Assembly (NCBI GenBank): GCA_011526585.1
Contig: WYBB01000110.1
Span: 1-44,116, forward strand
DNA: 44,116 bases
Source of the DNA: Deltaproteobacteria bacterium
GTDB taxonomy: Bacteria > Myxococcota_A > UBA9042 > PHBI01
Reading direction: 5' to 3'
Every line of letters begins with the position of its first letter. Within the stretch, counting starts at the first letter, position 1. A program made the translations under genes and the position numbers. This document shows, piece after piece, positions 1 through 7,333 of the stretch. Below the pieces are notes generated by a model, which saw only the letters and a program-made list of their open reading frames with translations, did no database searches and was not told where the DNA came from.

Positions 1-297
1 CACCTTCGCGCGCGTGAGCGAGCGCACCGCCGTGCCGAGCCCGCCGTGGGGTCCGACGCCGCCGAGATCGATCCCCTCGTGCTCGTGGCTGCGCCAGGGT
101 CCCTGCCAGCGCTCAGGCCGCTTGCCCGCGCGCTTGCAGCGCCCGAACGCGCGAAAGACGCGCAAGGTCGGATACGGCAGGGCGAGGCCGTTGGGCAGGA
201 TCACCGCCCCCGCCAGCGCGGGCCGCACCTCCTCCGCACGCGCCGGCGAAGCGGGCGCGAGGAGCAGGCACAAGAGCGCGCACGACCAGCGAGCCAT
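1..297 (-). CDS. M23-family (LytM) metallopeptidase, N-terminal part, runs off the window
   Basis: Open from an ATG at 295-297 to the window edge, giving 99 residues with no stop, so the 3' end is missing. Residues 1-21 look like a Sec signal peptide (short basic start, Leu/Ala-rich core, cleavage after ARA). At about residues 73-77 there is HEGID followed by a Gly-rich stretch; the H-x3-D spacing is the first zinc-ligand pair of M23/LytM peptidases, and the second (HxH) pair would lie beyond the edge. The likely role is cleavage of peptidoglycan cross-links, or a degenerate LytM factor, in the periplasm. The family call rests on one motif and its context. Confidence 0.6.
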   Translation of the reverse strand, partial: MARWSCALLCLLLAPASPARAEEVRPALAGAVILPNGLALPYPTLRVFRAFGRCKRAGKRPERWQGPWRSHEHEGIDLGGVGPHGGLGTAVRSLTRAKV

Positions 298-380
298 GCC
301 CGGGTGCTAACCCGTACGAGCGAGCGTGTCGACCCGCCGCGCGCCCCCGGTGCGCCGGGTGCGGAGGTCCGTGCCGTGGC

Positions 381-1757
381 TCAATCGAAGGTGGCGACGA
401 TGGCGCCGTCGGGCTCCGAGGCCCAGGTCGGCACGTTGAGCGTACGGCCGTTGAAGGTCAGCGCGATCGAGCCGAGCGAGGGGCTCAGCACGCGATCGAG
501 GGCCTTAAGGAAGACGGGGCTCACGTTCTTGAAGGTCGCGACCTCGCCGCCCGCGGCGAAGTCGGCGTTCTCGTCGAAGAGGAAGAACGCGATGGCGGTC
601 TTGTCGGCGGAGGCGAGCTCGGGCGTCGACAGGGTCTCGCCGGCGACGACGAGCGTGTCGCGGCCGCTGACGACCGCCTGCGACTCGGTGAAGGCGATGA
701 GCACGACGTGATCGGCGGTGAAGGGGATCACCGAGAAGAGCGCGGCGACGAGGCTGCCCTGCCGCGGCAGGGCGCGCAGGCGCACGAAGCGGTCGGAGGC
801 GGAGAACGGCTCGCGGTAGTAGTGCACCGGCCGATCGGTCGGCGCCGGGCCGGTGAGGTGGAACTCGTAGTGCGTGTCGGGCGCGGCGGAAAACGGCCCC
901 CAGCTACCGTCGGCGGCGACGGTGAAGGTCGCCTCGGGGGTCTCGTCGGTGCGCGCGCCGGTCGCCGCGTCGACCTCGTGGATCGCGACGGTCCAGCCGC
1001 CGACCGGGGTGTTGTCGCCGATGGTGAGCGCCTTGCCCGCGACGACGCGCGGCAGGTCCGGGTCGAAGGGGTGGGAGTCGGCGAGCTCGACGGTCGTCGG
1101 CCGCCGGCCGGCCTGCAGGAAGGAGAAGACGTCGGCGAAGGCGCGCGCGGAGGTGGCGACCTGGTAGTGGTCCTCGGCGTCGAGGGTGATGTTGATCGCG
1201 CCGGGGATCTCGGTGGCGGGCACGACGGTGTCGGCGCTCGAGGCGAGGTTGAGCGTGCTGATCGGGAAGTCGACGGGCCCGGGCAGGACCGGCTCCTCGC
1301 CGGGCGGCGCGGGGTTGGCGGCGATGTTGACGTAGGTCGCGACCTTGGCGGCGCGCGCCGCGTCGGAGAGGTACTGGTAGGCGAGGCCACCACCGGCCGA
1401 GTGCCCGATCAGATCGACCTGGGCATCGCCCGTCGCCGCGATCGCCTGGTCGACGAGCGTGACGAGGGCGTCGAGCCCGGACTCGCGATCGGTGATCGTG
1501 TTCCAGTCGAGCGCGTAGAGGTGGTCGGGGCAGTAGCCGTTGGCCTCGAAGCGGCGCGCGAACGCCGTCCAGGTGTCGGCCGAGGCGAGGAAGCCGTGCA
1601 CCATGACGACCGGGCGGAAGGCCGGGCGGCACTCGACCACCGGGGTCGTCGTGCCGCCGTCGTCACCGCCGCCGTCGTCGCCGCAGGCGAGAGCGGTCGT
1701 CGCGAGGAGGGTGAGCGCGATGGGGTGGAGGAGGCGGTCGAGTTGGCGTGAGCGCAT
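381..1757 (-). CDS. Secreted lipase/esterase lipoprotein (alpha/beta hydrolase)
   Basis: 458 residues. A signal peptide ends in a lipobox, TALAC, with the lipidated Cys at residue 25, followed by a Gly/Asp/Thr linker typical of exported lipoproteins. The alpha/beta-hydrolase core follows: an oxyanion motif VMVHGF near residues 52-56 and the nucleophile elbow GHSAGG with Ser120. After the hydrolase core (about 45-220) there is a further 230-residue beta-rich region that probably forms one or two Ig-like or lipase-associated domains. The protein is likely anchored in the outer membrane and hydrolyses esters; substrate unknown. It is divergent from the acyl-CoA dehydrogenase gene across a 98-bp gap. 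Confidence 0.85.
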   Translation of the reverse strand: MRSRQLDRLLHPIALTLLATTALACGDDGGGDDGGTTTPVVECRPAFRPVVMVHGFLASADTWTAFARRFEANGYCPDHLYALDWNTITDRESGLDALVTLVDQAIAATGDAQVDLIGHSAGGGLAYQYLSDAARAAKVATYVNIAANPAPPGEEPVLPGPVDFPISTLNLASSADTVVPATEIPGAINITLDAEDHYQVATSARAFADVFSFLQAGRRPTTVELADSHPFDPDLPRVVAGKALTIGDNTPVGGWTVAIHEVDAATGARTDETPEATFTVAADGSWGPFSAAPDTHYEFHLTGPAPTDRPVHYYREPFSASDRFVRLRALPRQGSLVAALFSVIPFTADHVVLIAFTESQAVVSGRDTLVVAGETLSTPELASADKTAIAFFLFDENADFAAGGEVATFKNVSPVFLKALDRVLSPSLGSIALTFNGRTLNVPTWASEPDGAIVATFD

Positions 1758-1795
1758 GGCGTCTCCATACCGACAACCGCGCCGATTTAGAACAC

Positions 1796-1824
1796 TTGAC
1801 GTGCGCGGCCCGGCTGACTAACCG
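1796..1824 (+). promoter_or_regulatory. Candidate sigma-70 promoter for the acyl-CoA dehydrogenase gene
   Basis: TTGACG at 1796-1801 and TAACCG at 1819-1824 with a 17-bp spacer, 31 bp before the start codon at 1856. The -35 is good, the -10 weak. It lies in the divergent gap with the lipase gene. Confidence 0.4.
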
Positions 1825-1855
1825 GAGAGCGGCCACGCAACAGGCCGGAGGTGCG

Positions 1856-3013
1856 ATGTCGACGCCGCTCACCCTGCTCTCGCAAGAAGAGAAGATGTTC
1901 TACGATCAGGCGCTGTCCTTCGCGAAGGCGCGCGTCCTGCCGCACGTGCGCGAGATGGACGAGCGCCAGGAGATGCGGCCGGAGATCGTGCGCGAGTGCT
2001 TCGAGCTCGGGCTCATGGGGATCGAGATCCCCGAGGAGCACGGCGGCGCGGGCTCGACCTTCTTCAACTCGATCATGGTCATCGAGGCGCTGGCGCAGGT
2101 CGACGCCTCGCTCGGCGTGATGGTCGACGTGCAGAACACGCTGGTGATCAACGCGATCCTGCGCTGGGGCAGCGACGCGCAGAAGGCGCAGTACCTGCCG
2201 AGGTTGGCCAAGGACACCGTCGGCGCCTACGCGCTCTCCGAACCGCAGAGCGGGTCCGACGCCTTCGCGCTGCGCACCTCGGCGCGCGACGCCGGCGACT
2301 TCTGGGTCTTGAACGGCACCAAGCTCTGGATCACCAACGCCAAGGAGGCCGGGCTCTACATCGTCATGGCGACGGTCGACGCGCAGAAGGGCTACCGCGG
2401 CATCACCGCGTTCCTGGTCGAGCGCGACTTCCCCGGCTTCAAGGTCGGCAAGAAGGAGGACAAGCTCGGGATCCGCGCGAGCTCCACCTGCGAGCTGGTG
2501 CTCGAGGACTGCAAGGTCCCCAAGGACAACGTGCTCGGCGAGGTCGGCGTCGGCTACAAGGTCGCGATCGAGACGCTCAACGAGGGCCGCATCGGGATCG
2601 GCGCGCAGATGGTCGGGATCGCCCAGGGCGCCTTCGACTACGCCATGCAGTACATGCGCGAGCGCAAGCAGTTCGGCACGCGCCTGGCGGACTTCCAGGG
2701 CATGCAGTTCCAGTTCGCCGACCTGGCGACCGAGATCGAGTGCGCGCGCCTCCTCGTCTACAACGCCGCGCGCCTCAAGGACGCCGGCCGCCCCTTCTTG
2801 AAGGAGGCGGCGATGGCCAAGCTCAAGAGCTCGATCGTCGCCGGCCAGGTCGCCTCGATGGCGGTCGAGTTCCTCGGCGGCGTCGGCTTCACCAAGGACT
2901 TCCTCGCCGAGAAGTTCTACCGCGACGCCAAGATCGGCCCGATCTACGAGGGCACCTCCAACATGCAGCGCATGACGATCGCCAAGCAGCTCCTCAAGGA
3001 GTACGGCGACTGA
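1856..3013 (+). CDS. Acyl-CoA dehydrogenase
   Basis: 385 residues, the usual length for the short/medium-chain acyl-CoA dehydrogenase family. The ATG at 1856 is chosen because GGAGGT lies just before it and homology-like sequence begins there; an upstream in-frame ATG at 1748 would add 36 unrelated residues. Visible signatures are SEPQSGSDA (FAD/substrate region), WITNA, and YEGTSNMQ near the C terminus, whose Glu matches the catalytic base of SCAD/MCAD-type enzymes. It oxidises an acyl-CoA thioester to the enoyl-CoA and passes electrons to ETF. The chain length or branched-chain specificity cannot be read from the sequence. No other beta-oxidation genes flank it. Confidence 0.93.
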   Translation: MSTPLTLLSQEEKMFYDQALSFAKARVLPHVREMDERQEMRPEIVRECFELGLMGIEIPEEHGGAGSTFFNSIMVIEALAQVDASLGVMVDVQNTLVINAILRWGSDAQKAQYLPRLAKDTVGAYALSEPQSGSDAFALRTSARDAGDFWVLNGTKLWITNAKEAGLYIVMATVDAQKGYRGITAFLVERDFPGFKVGKKEDKLGIRASSTCELVLEDCKVPKDNVLGEVGVGYKVAIETLNEGRIGIGAQMVGIAQGAFDYAMQYMRERKQFGTRLADFQGMQFQFADLATEIECARLLVYNAARLKDAGRPFLKEAAMAKLKSSIVAGQVASMAVEFLGGVGFTKDFLAEKFYRDAKIGPIYEGTSNMQRMTIAKQLLKEYGD

Positions 3014-3320
3014 ACTGGCGCCCCGCGCTCCACCCTACGATTCGGCAACCGCTCCTGATAGGCTGTGCCTCGTGACTGGCACACCATCATCGGAGCTTTC
3101 CCAGCGATGCATTCGGCTTCGCTGCCCTGCGTGAGCGCTGGCGGCGGGCGCCCGAGCTCGAACCTGGGCGCCCGAGCTCGAACCCGCGGTCCCCACCTCC
3201 GACCGGATCGAATCGCTCGCAGCTTCGCTGGTAGCGGATTTCGAGCGCTTTCCTCGGCGAACCGGGAGCCGCGCGCATGCTCAACGAGGAGGCGGCCAGG
3301 CGCCTGGAGTTGCTCGTGCG
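3014..3320. other. Gap with decayed coding remains
   Basis: No intact gene. The plus strand shows protein-like stretches in shifting frames: one ending at the 20-bp duplication (ALRERWRRAPELEP), one in frame with the fragment at 3321 (SDRIESLAASLVADFERF), and a third (MLNEEAARRLELLVRW) that stops after about 25 residues. This pattern fits a gene broken by small insertions or deletions, probably the missing front of the downstream fragment. Confidence 0.35.
3146..3185. repeat. 20-bp tandem duplication
   Basis: GGGCGCCCGAGCTCGAACC is repeated head to tail (3146-3165 and 3166-3185, differing only in the last base). As 20 is not a multiple of 3 it shifts the reading frame. Removing one copy joins APELEP directly to the frame that runs into the downstream nucleotidyltransferase fragment. 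Confidence 0.8.
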
Positions 3321-3653
3321 ATGGACGACGGCGCGGCACCGATGGATCCCCTGAGGCCGACGCTCGCCTTCGAGCGCGATGCGTTGGAGCGCAGACGAAG
3401 CGTCACGCTCCACGGTGTGGAGGTGCCCGTGGTAAGCCCCGAAGACCTGGTCGTCTACAAGCTCACCTCCGAACGCGCCAAGGACGAAGAAGACGCCGGC
3501 GTCGTCATCCGGCGCCAGGCGGGCACGCTCGATGTCGAGCTCGTGCTCGCCTACCTGCGAGCTGCCGAACGAGCCCAGGATCGCAGCGACATCGTCGCGA
3601 GCTTCGACCGCCTGCTGGCGAGCGCGAGGCGGGGAATGAAGGCCGGAGAGTGA
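3321..3653 (+). CDS. C-terminal fragment of a nucleotidyltransferase-like protein (probable gene remnant)
   Basis: 110 residues. The segment SPEDLVVYKL followed by ERAKDEEDA and a run ending LDVELVLAYL resembles the C-terminal part of AbiEii/DUF6036-type nucleotidyltransferases, where an E-D-L/K-L helix is followed by a K-D-x-x-D motif. The N-terminal catalytic part (GS...D-x-D) is absent. The open frame continues upstream without a stop to about 3130 but has no good start or ribosome site, and a 20-bp duplication lies there. The most likely reading is a decayed gene of the antitoxin/toxin type. A short stand-alone protein starting at 3321 is possible but less likely. Confidence 0.5.
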   Translation: MDDGAAPMDPLRPTLAFERDALERRRSVTLHGVEVPVVSPEDLVVYKLTSERAKDEEDAGVVIRRQAGTLDVELVLAYLRAAERAQDRSDIVASFDRLLASARRGMKAGE

Positions 3654-3804
3654 GCTTCAGTCGTCCTTGGTGCGAAGGCCTCGCGGGCGGGCCGCCTCGT
3701 CCGCGGCCATCGACTTGAGGCGCGCCCTGGGCGCCGATCATGCAGAAGCGTACCGAGGCGTCTTCGACGGTGGCGACGGTAGCCGAGCGCGACAGAGCGC
3801 GCCA

Positions 3805-5187
3805 TCAAGAGCGCCGGCCACCGCCACCGCGGCGGCGTCGCCTGCCGCCCGAGCCCTCGGCGCGCGGAGGCAGATCGGTGTCGCTCGCCTTCTCGGCGAG
3901 GCCGAGGCTCGGCGGCGGCCAGCCGGTGAAGGTGCCGCGGCCGCGCGGGAAGCGGCCGGCGCGGTCGGGCACGAAGTCGGTGTCCTCGGCGTAGGCGACG
4001 GGGATCGGCGCGCCGAGGAGCTTTTCGACCGCGGGCAGGGCGCCGACGGTGTCCTCGCACGCGAGCGTAATCGCCTTGCCCGAGGCGCCGGCGCGCGCGG
4101 TGCGCCCGATGCGGTGCACGTAGTCCTCGGCGTCCTGCGGCAGGTCGTAGTTGAAGACGTGCGAGACGTCGTCGACGTGGATGCCGCGGCTGGCGACGTC
4201 CGTCGCGACGAGCGTGTTGATCTGGCCGGCCTTGAGCGCCTCGACGATGCGCAGGCGCTTCTTCTGCGGCAGGTCGCCCGAGAGGTAGACCGTCTCGAAG
4301 CCGTTGTTGGTCAGGCGCCACGCGAGCTCTTCGCCGTCGACCTTGCGGTTGACGAAGATCATCGTGCGCACGGGCTGCTCCTTCTGCAGGAGGCCCATGA
4401 GGAGCAGGACCTTCTCGCGGCTCGAGACGTGGTAGAGGCGCTGCTCGATGCGCTCGGCGGCGATCTTGTCGGGCTCGACCGCGAAGCGCCGCGGCGTCCG
4501 GAGCCAGCGGCTGGCCAGCCGCATCACGTCGTGCGAGAGCGTCGCCGAGAAGAGCATCGCCTGGCGTTTGCCCGGCGGCGGCACGTGGCGCATGATCGCG
4601 CTGAGGTCGTCGATGAAGCCCATGTCGAACATGCGGTCGGCCTCGTCGATGATCAGCACCTCGACCCGCCCGAGCTTGAGCTTGCCGCCGCGGATCATGT
4701 CGAGCAGGCGCCCGGGCGTGCCGACGGCGATGTCGGTGCCCTGCTCGAGCGCCTTGGCCTGCGCCCCCCACGGCAACCCGCCGCAGACGACCGTGTGCTT
4801 GATGTCGGTGTAGGTCGTCAGCGACTCGCAGTCGTTGGCGATCTGGATCGCCAGCTCGCGCGTGGGCGCGATCGCCAGCGCACGCGGCGAGCCGTCCGCG
4901 GGACGCGCCGTGCGCAAGAGGGTGTCGAGCGTCGCGAGCAGGAAGCAGGCGGTCTTGCCGGTGCCCGTCTGGGCCTGACCGGCGACGTCTTCGCCCTTGA
5001 GCATCGTCGGCAGGGCCTGCGCCTGGATCGGCGTCATGCGCACGAAGCGGAGATCGCGGATCGCGGCGAGCAGGGGCTCGGGCAGGCCGAGCGACTCGAA
5101 GTCGTTGAGGCCGAGGGTCACGGCGTCCGGCTCGGCGGGGGCTGCGCTGGGCGTGGCGGGGGCGAGTTCGTCGTCTTGGGATTGCAT
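3805..5187 (-). CDS. rhlB: RhlB-like DEAD-box ATP-dependent RNA helicase
   Basis: 460 residues. All helicase motifs are present in order: Q-motif TPIQAQ (about 52-57), motif I AQTGTGKT (72-79), PTRELAIQ (108-115), TPGRLLD, motif II DEAD (181-184), SAT (214-216), and motif VI HRIGRTARAG (358-367). The stretch after motif VI (GASGKAITLACE, then LPA.E.LLG.PIPV) is closest to RhlB among the DEAD-box groups. The tail beyond residue about 440 is Arg/Gly-rich, a common RNA-binding extension. It would unwind structured RNA in mRNA decay or ribosome assembly. A stand-alone gene; the PIN toxin gene lies 9 bp upstream on the same strand, so read-through is possible. Confidence 0.92.
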   Translation of the reverse strand: MQSQDDELAPATPSAAPAEPDAVTLGLNDFESLGLPEPLLAAIRDLRFVRMTPIQAQALPTMLKGEDVAGQAQTGTGKTACFLLATLDTLLRTARPADGSPRALAIAPTRELAIQIANDCESLTTYTDIKHTVVCGGLPWGAQAKALEQGTDIAVGTPGRLLDMIRGGKLKLGRVEVLIIDEADRMFDMGFIDDLSAIMRHVPPPGKRQAMLFSATLSHDVMRLASRWLRTPRRFAVEPDKIAAERIEQRLYHVSSREKVLLLMGLLQKEQPVRTMIFVNRKVDGEELAWRLTNNGFETVYLSGDLPQKKRLRIVEALKAGQINTLVATDVASRGIHVDDVSHVFNYDLPQDAEDYVHRIGRTARAGASGKAITLACEDTVGALPAVEKLLGAPIPVAYAEDTDFVPDRAGRFPRGRGTFTGWPPPSLGLAEKASDTDLPPRAEGSGGRRRRRGGGGRRS

Positions 5188-5196
5188 GACACGTCG

Positions 5197-5622
5197 TTAG
5201 GGCAGGAGTTGGTGTCCAAAGGCAAGCGCATTCGCGCGCACGCGCTCGTCGGTCGATACCATGACGAGGTCGGGGATCACCTGGGCGAGGCGCTGCAATG
5301 TGACGAGGTGGATCGCGTCGAGCGTGCGCACCGGCTCGTGCGGCAGCACGCGGCCGCAGCGTCCGAGCACCTCGTCGTCGACCGGGTGCAGGACCCAGAG
5401 CTCGGAGTCGGCGAGCCAGGCGGCCTCGCGCACCGCGACGGCGCGGCTCAGCTCGGGGTGGGTCACGCGCAGCCGCGCCAGCACGCGCGCGATCTCGGCC
5501 AGCGTCAGTTGGGAGGTGGCAACGACGCTCGCGCTCTCGAGGCAGGCGCGGATCTCGGCGGCGCCATCGCCGTCGAGGAGGTCGCGGAGCGCGGCGCTGG
5601 ACTCGAGGTAGACGTTCATCAC
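5197..5622 (-). CDS. PIN-domain ribonuclease toxin (VapC-like)
   Basis: 141 residues, typical for a PIN toxin. The acidic metal-binding residues are visible as Glu7 (YLESSA, where most families have Asp), Glu43 (LAEIARVL), Asp102 (LDAIHL) and Asp125 (STDER). It is expected to cut RNA, often tRNA, when not held by its antitoxin. Its start overlaps the stop of the antitoxin gene by 4 bases (ATGA), the usual translational coupling, so the pair forms one operon read leftward. The Glu7 substitution occurs in a PIN subgroup with YxESSA starts and is not by itself a sign of inactivity. Confidence 0.9.
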   Translation of the reverse strand: MMNVYLESSAALRDLLDGDGAAEIRACLESASVVATSQLTLAEIARVLARLRVTHPELSRAVAVREAAWLADSELWVLHPVDDEVLGRCGRVLPHEPVRTLDAIHLVTLQRLAQVIPDLVMVSTDERVRANALAFGHQLLP

Positions 5623-5912
5623 TCGCCGCGTGACCAGTCGAGGAGCGCGTCGATCGCCGGGGTCGGCAGGCCGAGCTCACCGCGGCGAGCGTAGTCGCCG
5701 TGACCGCGCTTGCGCAGCGGCGGCCGGATCCCGAGACGGGTGAGCTTCGCCGCGAGCGCGCCTTCCTCGTCGGCGGCGGAGAGCTCCGCGTTGGGGCCCA
5801 GGCGGGCGACGACCCGGCCGCGATCGGTGACGAGGAAGGTCTCGCCTCGGGCGACCTCTCTCAGGTAGGCGCTGAGCTTGGCCTTCAGCTCTCGGATGTT
5901 GACCACCTGCAT
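5619..5912 (-). CDS. Phd/YefM-family antitoxin
   Basis: 97 residues. The start VVNIRELKAKLSAYL, then a basic segment RGETFLVTDRGRVVARL, is the Phd/YefM DNA-binding fold (prevent-host-death family). The C-terminal half (from about residue 45) is less conserved and would be the toxin-binding arm. It neutralises the PIN toxin encoded immediately downstream and should repress its own operon. A 7+7 bp palindrome lies 12-31 bp upstream of its start, inside a likely promoter, matching autoregulation. Confidence 0.9.
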   Translation of the reverse strand: MQVVNIRELKAKLSAYLREVARGETFLVTDRGRVVARLGPNAELSAADEEGALAAKLTRLGIRPPLRKRGHGDYARRGELGLPTPAIDALLDWSRGE

Positions 5913-5923
5913 GTGCGCCTCAA

Positions 5924-5950
5924 TGTGGTCTCATGTGACCACACTGTCAA
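5924..5950 (-). promoter_or_regulatory. Toxin-antitoxin promoter with overlapping palindromic operator
   Basis: On the minus strand TTGACA (5945-5950) is followed by 17 bp and CACATT (5922-5927) as -35 and -10. The palindrome TGTGGTC-6 bp-GACCACA (5924-5943) fills the spacer and touches both boxes, so a bound antitoxin would block RNA polymerase. Confidence 0.7.
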
Positions 5951-5953
5951 GCT

Positions 5954-7285
5954 TCAAGCGGCGCGTGCGCGGCGCAGCGCCAGACCCAGCACCGCCAGCC
6001 CCGCCGCGAGCGAGATGCCGGAGCCGAGCAGGATGCCGATCTTGGCCGACTCGAGCAGCTCGCCCTCGAGGCCCAGGGCGGCGATGAAGAGCGCCATGGT
6101 GAAGCCGATCCCGCAGAGGATCGAGGCGCCGAGGAGCATCCACCAGCTCACGCCCTCGGGCAGCCGGGCGAGCCCCGAGCGCACGCAGATCCACGAGAGC
6201 AGCATGATGCCGACGGGCTTGCCGATGACGAGGCCGAGGGTGACGCCGAGCCCGATGCCGCCCGAGACCGAGGCCCCGCCGAAGGCGACGCCGGCATTGA
6301 CGAAGACGAAGAGCGGCAGGATGGCGAAGGCGACCCAGGGGTGCAAGCCGTGCTCGATGCGCTCGAGCGGGGAGAAGGACTCGCGCCCGGCGCGCGCGGC
6401 GCCCTGCACGGCGGTGAGCGCTTCGCTGGTCTGCGCGCGCGAGGCGAGCGCCCTGGCGCCGTCGGACAGCGCCTGCGCGGCGAACTCGGGTCCGAGCCAG
6501 GGGCGCGCCGGGGTCATCAAGCCGATGACGACGCCGGCGATGGTGGGATGAACGCCGCTCTTGAGGGTGCAGAGCCAGACCACGACGCCGATCAGCACGT
6601 AGCTCGGGATCGAGCGCACGTTGAGGCGCTGCATGACGACGATGAAGGCGATCCCGCCGAGCGCGCCGGCGAGCCAGGTCATGGAGATCTCGGCGGTGTA
6701 GAAGGCCGCGACGATGACGACCGCGAAGAGATCGTCGACGATCGCCAGCGAGAGCACGAAGATCGTCAGCCCCTTGGGGACCTTGCTGCCGAAGAGCGCG
6801 AGCGCGCCGACGACGAAGGCGATGTCGGTCGCCATCGGCACCGCCCAACCGTCGAGGCCCGGCCCGCCCCCGACGATGAAGACGAAGATCGCGGCCGGCA
6901 GCGCCGCGCCGCCGACCGCGGCGACGATCGGCAGGGCGGCCTTGCGCGGCTCGCGCAGCTCACCGGTGACGAGCTCGCGCTTGATCTCGAGCCCGATGAC
7001 GAAGAAGAAGAGCGCCATCAGCGCGTCGTTGACCCAGTACCAGAAGGGGTAGTCGAGCAGGAGCCCCTCGGTGCCGACGACGAAGCGCGTCTCGATGAGG
7101 CGCTGGTAGTCGTCGGCCGCACCGCTGTTGGCGAGGATCAGCGCGAAGATCGTCAGCGCGAAGAGCAGGACCCCGCTGGTGGCCTGCACCTCGGTGAAGC
7201 GCCGCAGCGGGTCGACCCAACGATCGATGGGGCGGCGTGGGAAGCTGGGCTCGTTCGCGCGATCGTTGCGGTTCGGGGATGCCAT
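5954..7285 (-). CDS. nhaA: Na+/H+ antiporter NhaA
   Basis: 443 residues, somewhat longer than the E. coli protein, mostly hydrophobic with about 12 membrane helices. Key NhaA motifs are visible: the first helix followed by LANSGAAD, FFFVIGLEIKREL (about 93-105), PMATDIAF with Asp154 (equivalent to E. coli Asp133) and LAIVDDLFA with Asp184-Asp185 (equivalent to the sodium/proton-binding Asp163-Asp164). It exchanges sodium or lithium for protons across the inner membrane for pH and salt homeostasis. It ends 41 bp from the antitoxin promoter region but is not part of that operon; the upstream EEP gene (stop at 7334) is 48 bp away on the same strand. Confidence 0.95.
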   Translation of the reverse strand: MASPNRNDRANEPSFPRRPIDRWVDPLRRFTEVQATSGVLLFALTIFALILANSGAADDYQRLIETRFVVGTEGLLLDYPFWYWVNDALMALFFFVIGLEIKRELVTGELREPRKAALPIVAAVGGAALPAAIFVFIVGGGPGLDGWAVPMATDIAFVVGALALFGSKVPKGLTIFVLSLAIVDDLFAVVIVAAFYTAEISMTWLAGALGGIAFIVVMQRLNVRSIPSYVLIGVVVWLCTLKSGVHPTIAGVVIGLMTPARPWLGPEFAAQALSDGARALASRAQTSEALTAVQGAARAGRESFSPLERIEHGLHPWVAFAILPLFVFVNAGVAFGGASVSGGIGLGVTLGLVIGKPVGIMLLSWICVRSGLARLPEGVSWWMLLGASILCGIGFTMALFIAALGLEGELLESAKIGILLGSGISLAAGLAVLGLALRRARAA

Positions 7286-7333
7286 CGGCTCCGTATCCGA
7301 GCGAAGGTGCTCGGCGCAGCCAATAACACGACT

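Noticed and set aside
1748..1855. 36-residue N-terminal extension of the acyl-CoA dehydrogenase
   Set aside because: It runs over the promoter and part of the divergent lipase start; the internal ATG at 1856 has a GGAGGT site and family-like sequence begins there.
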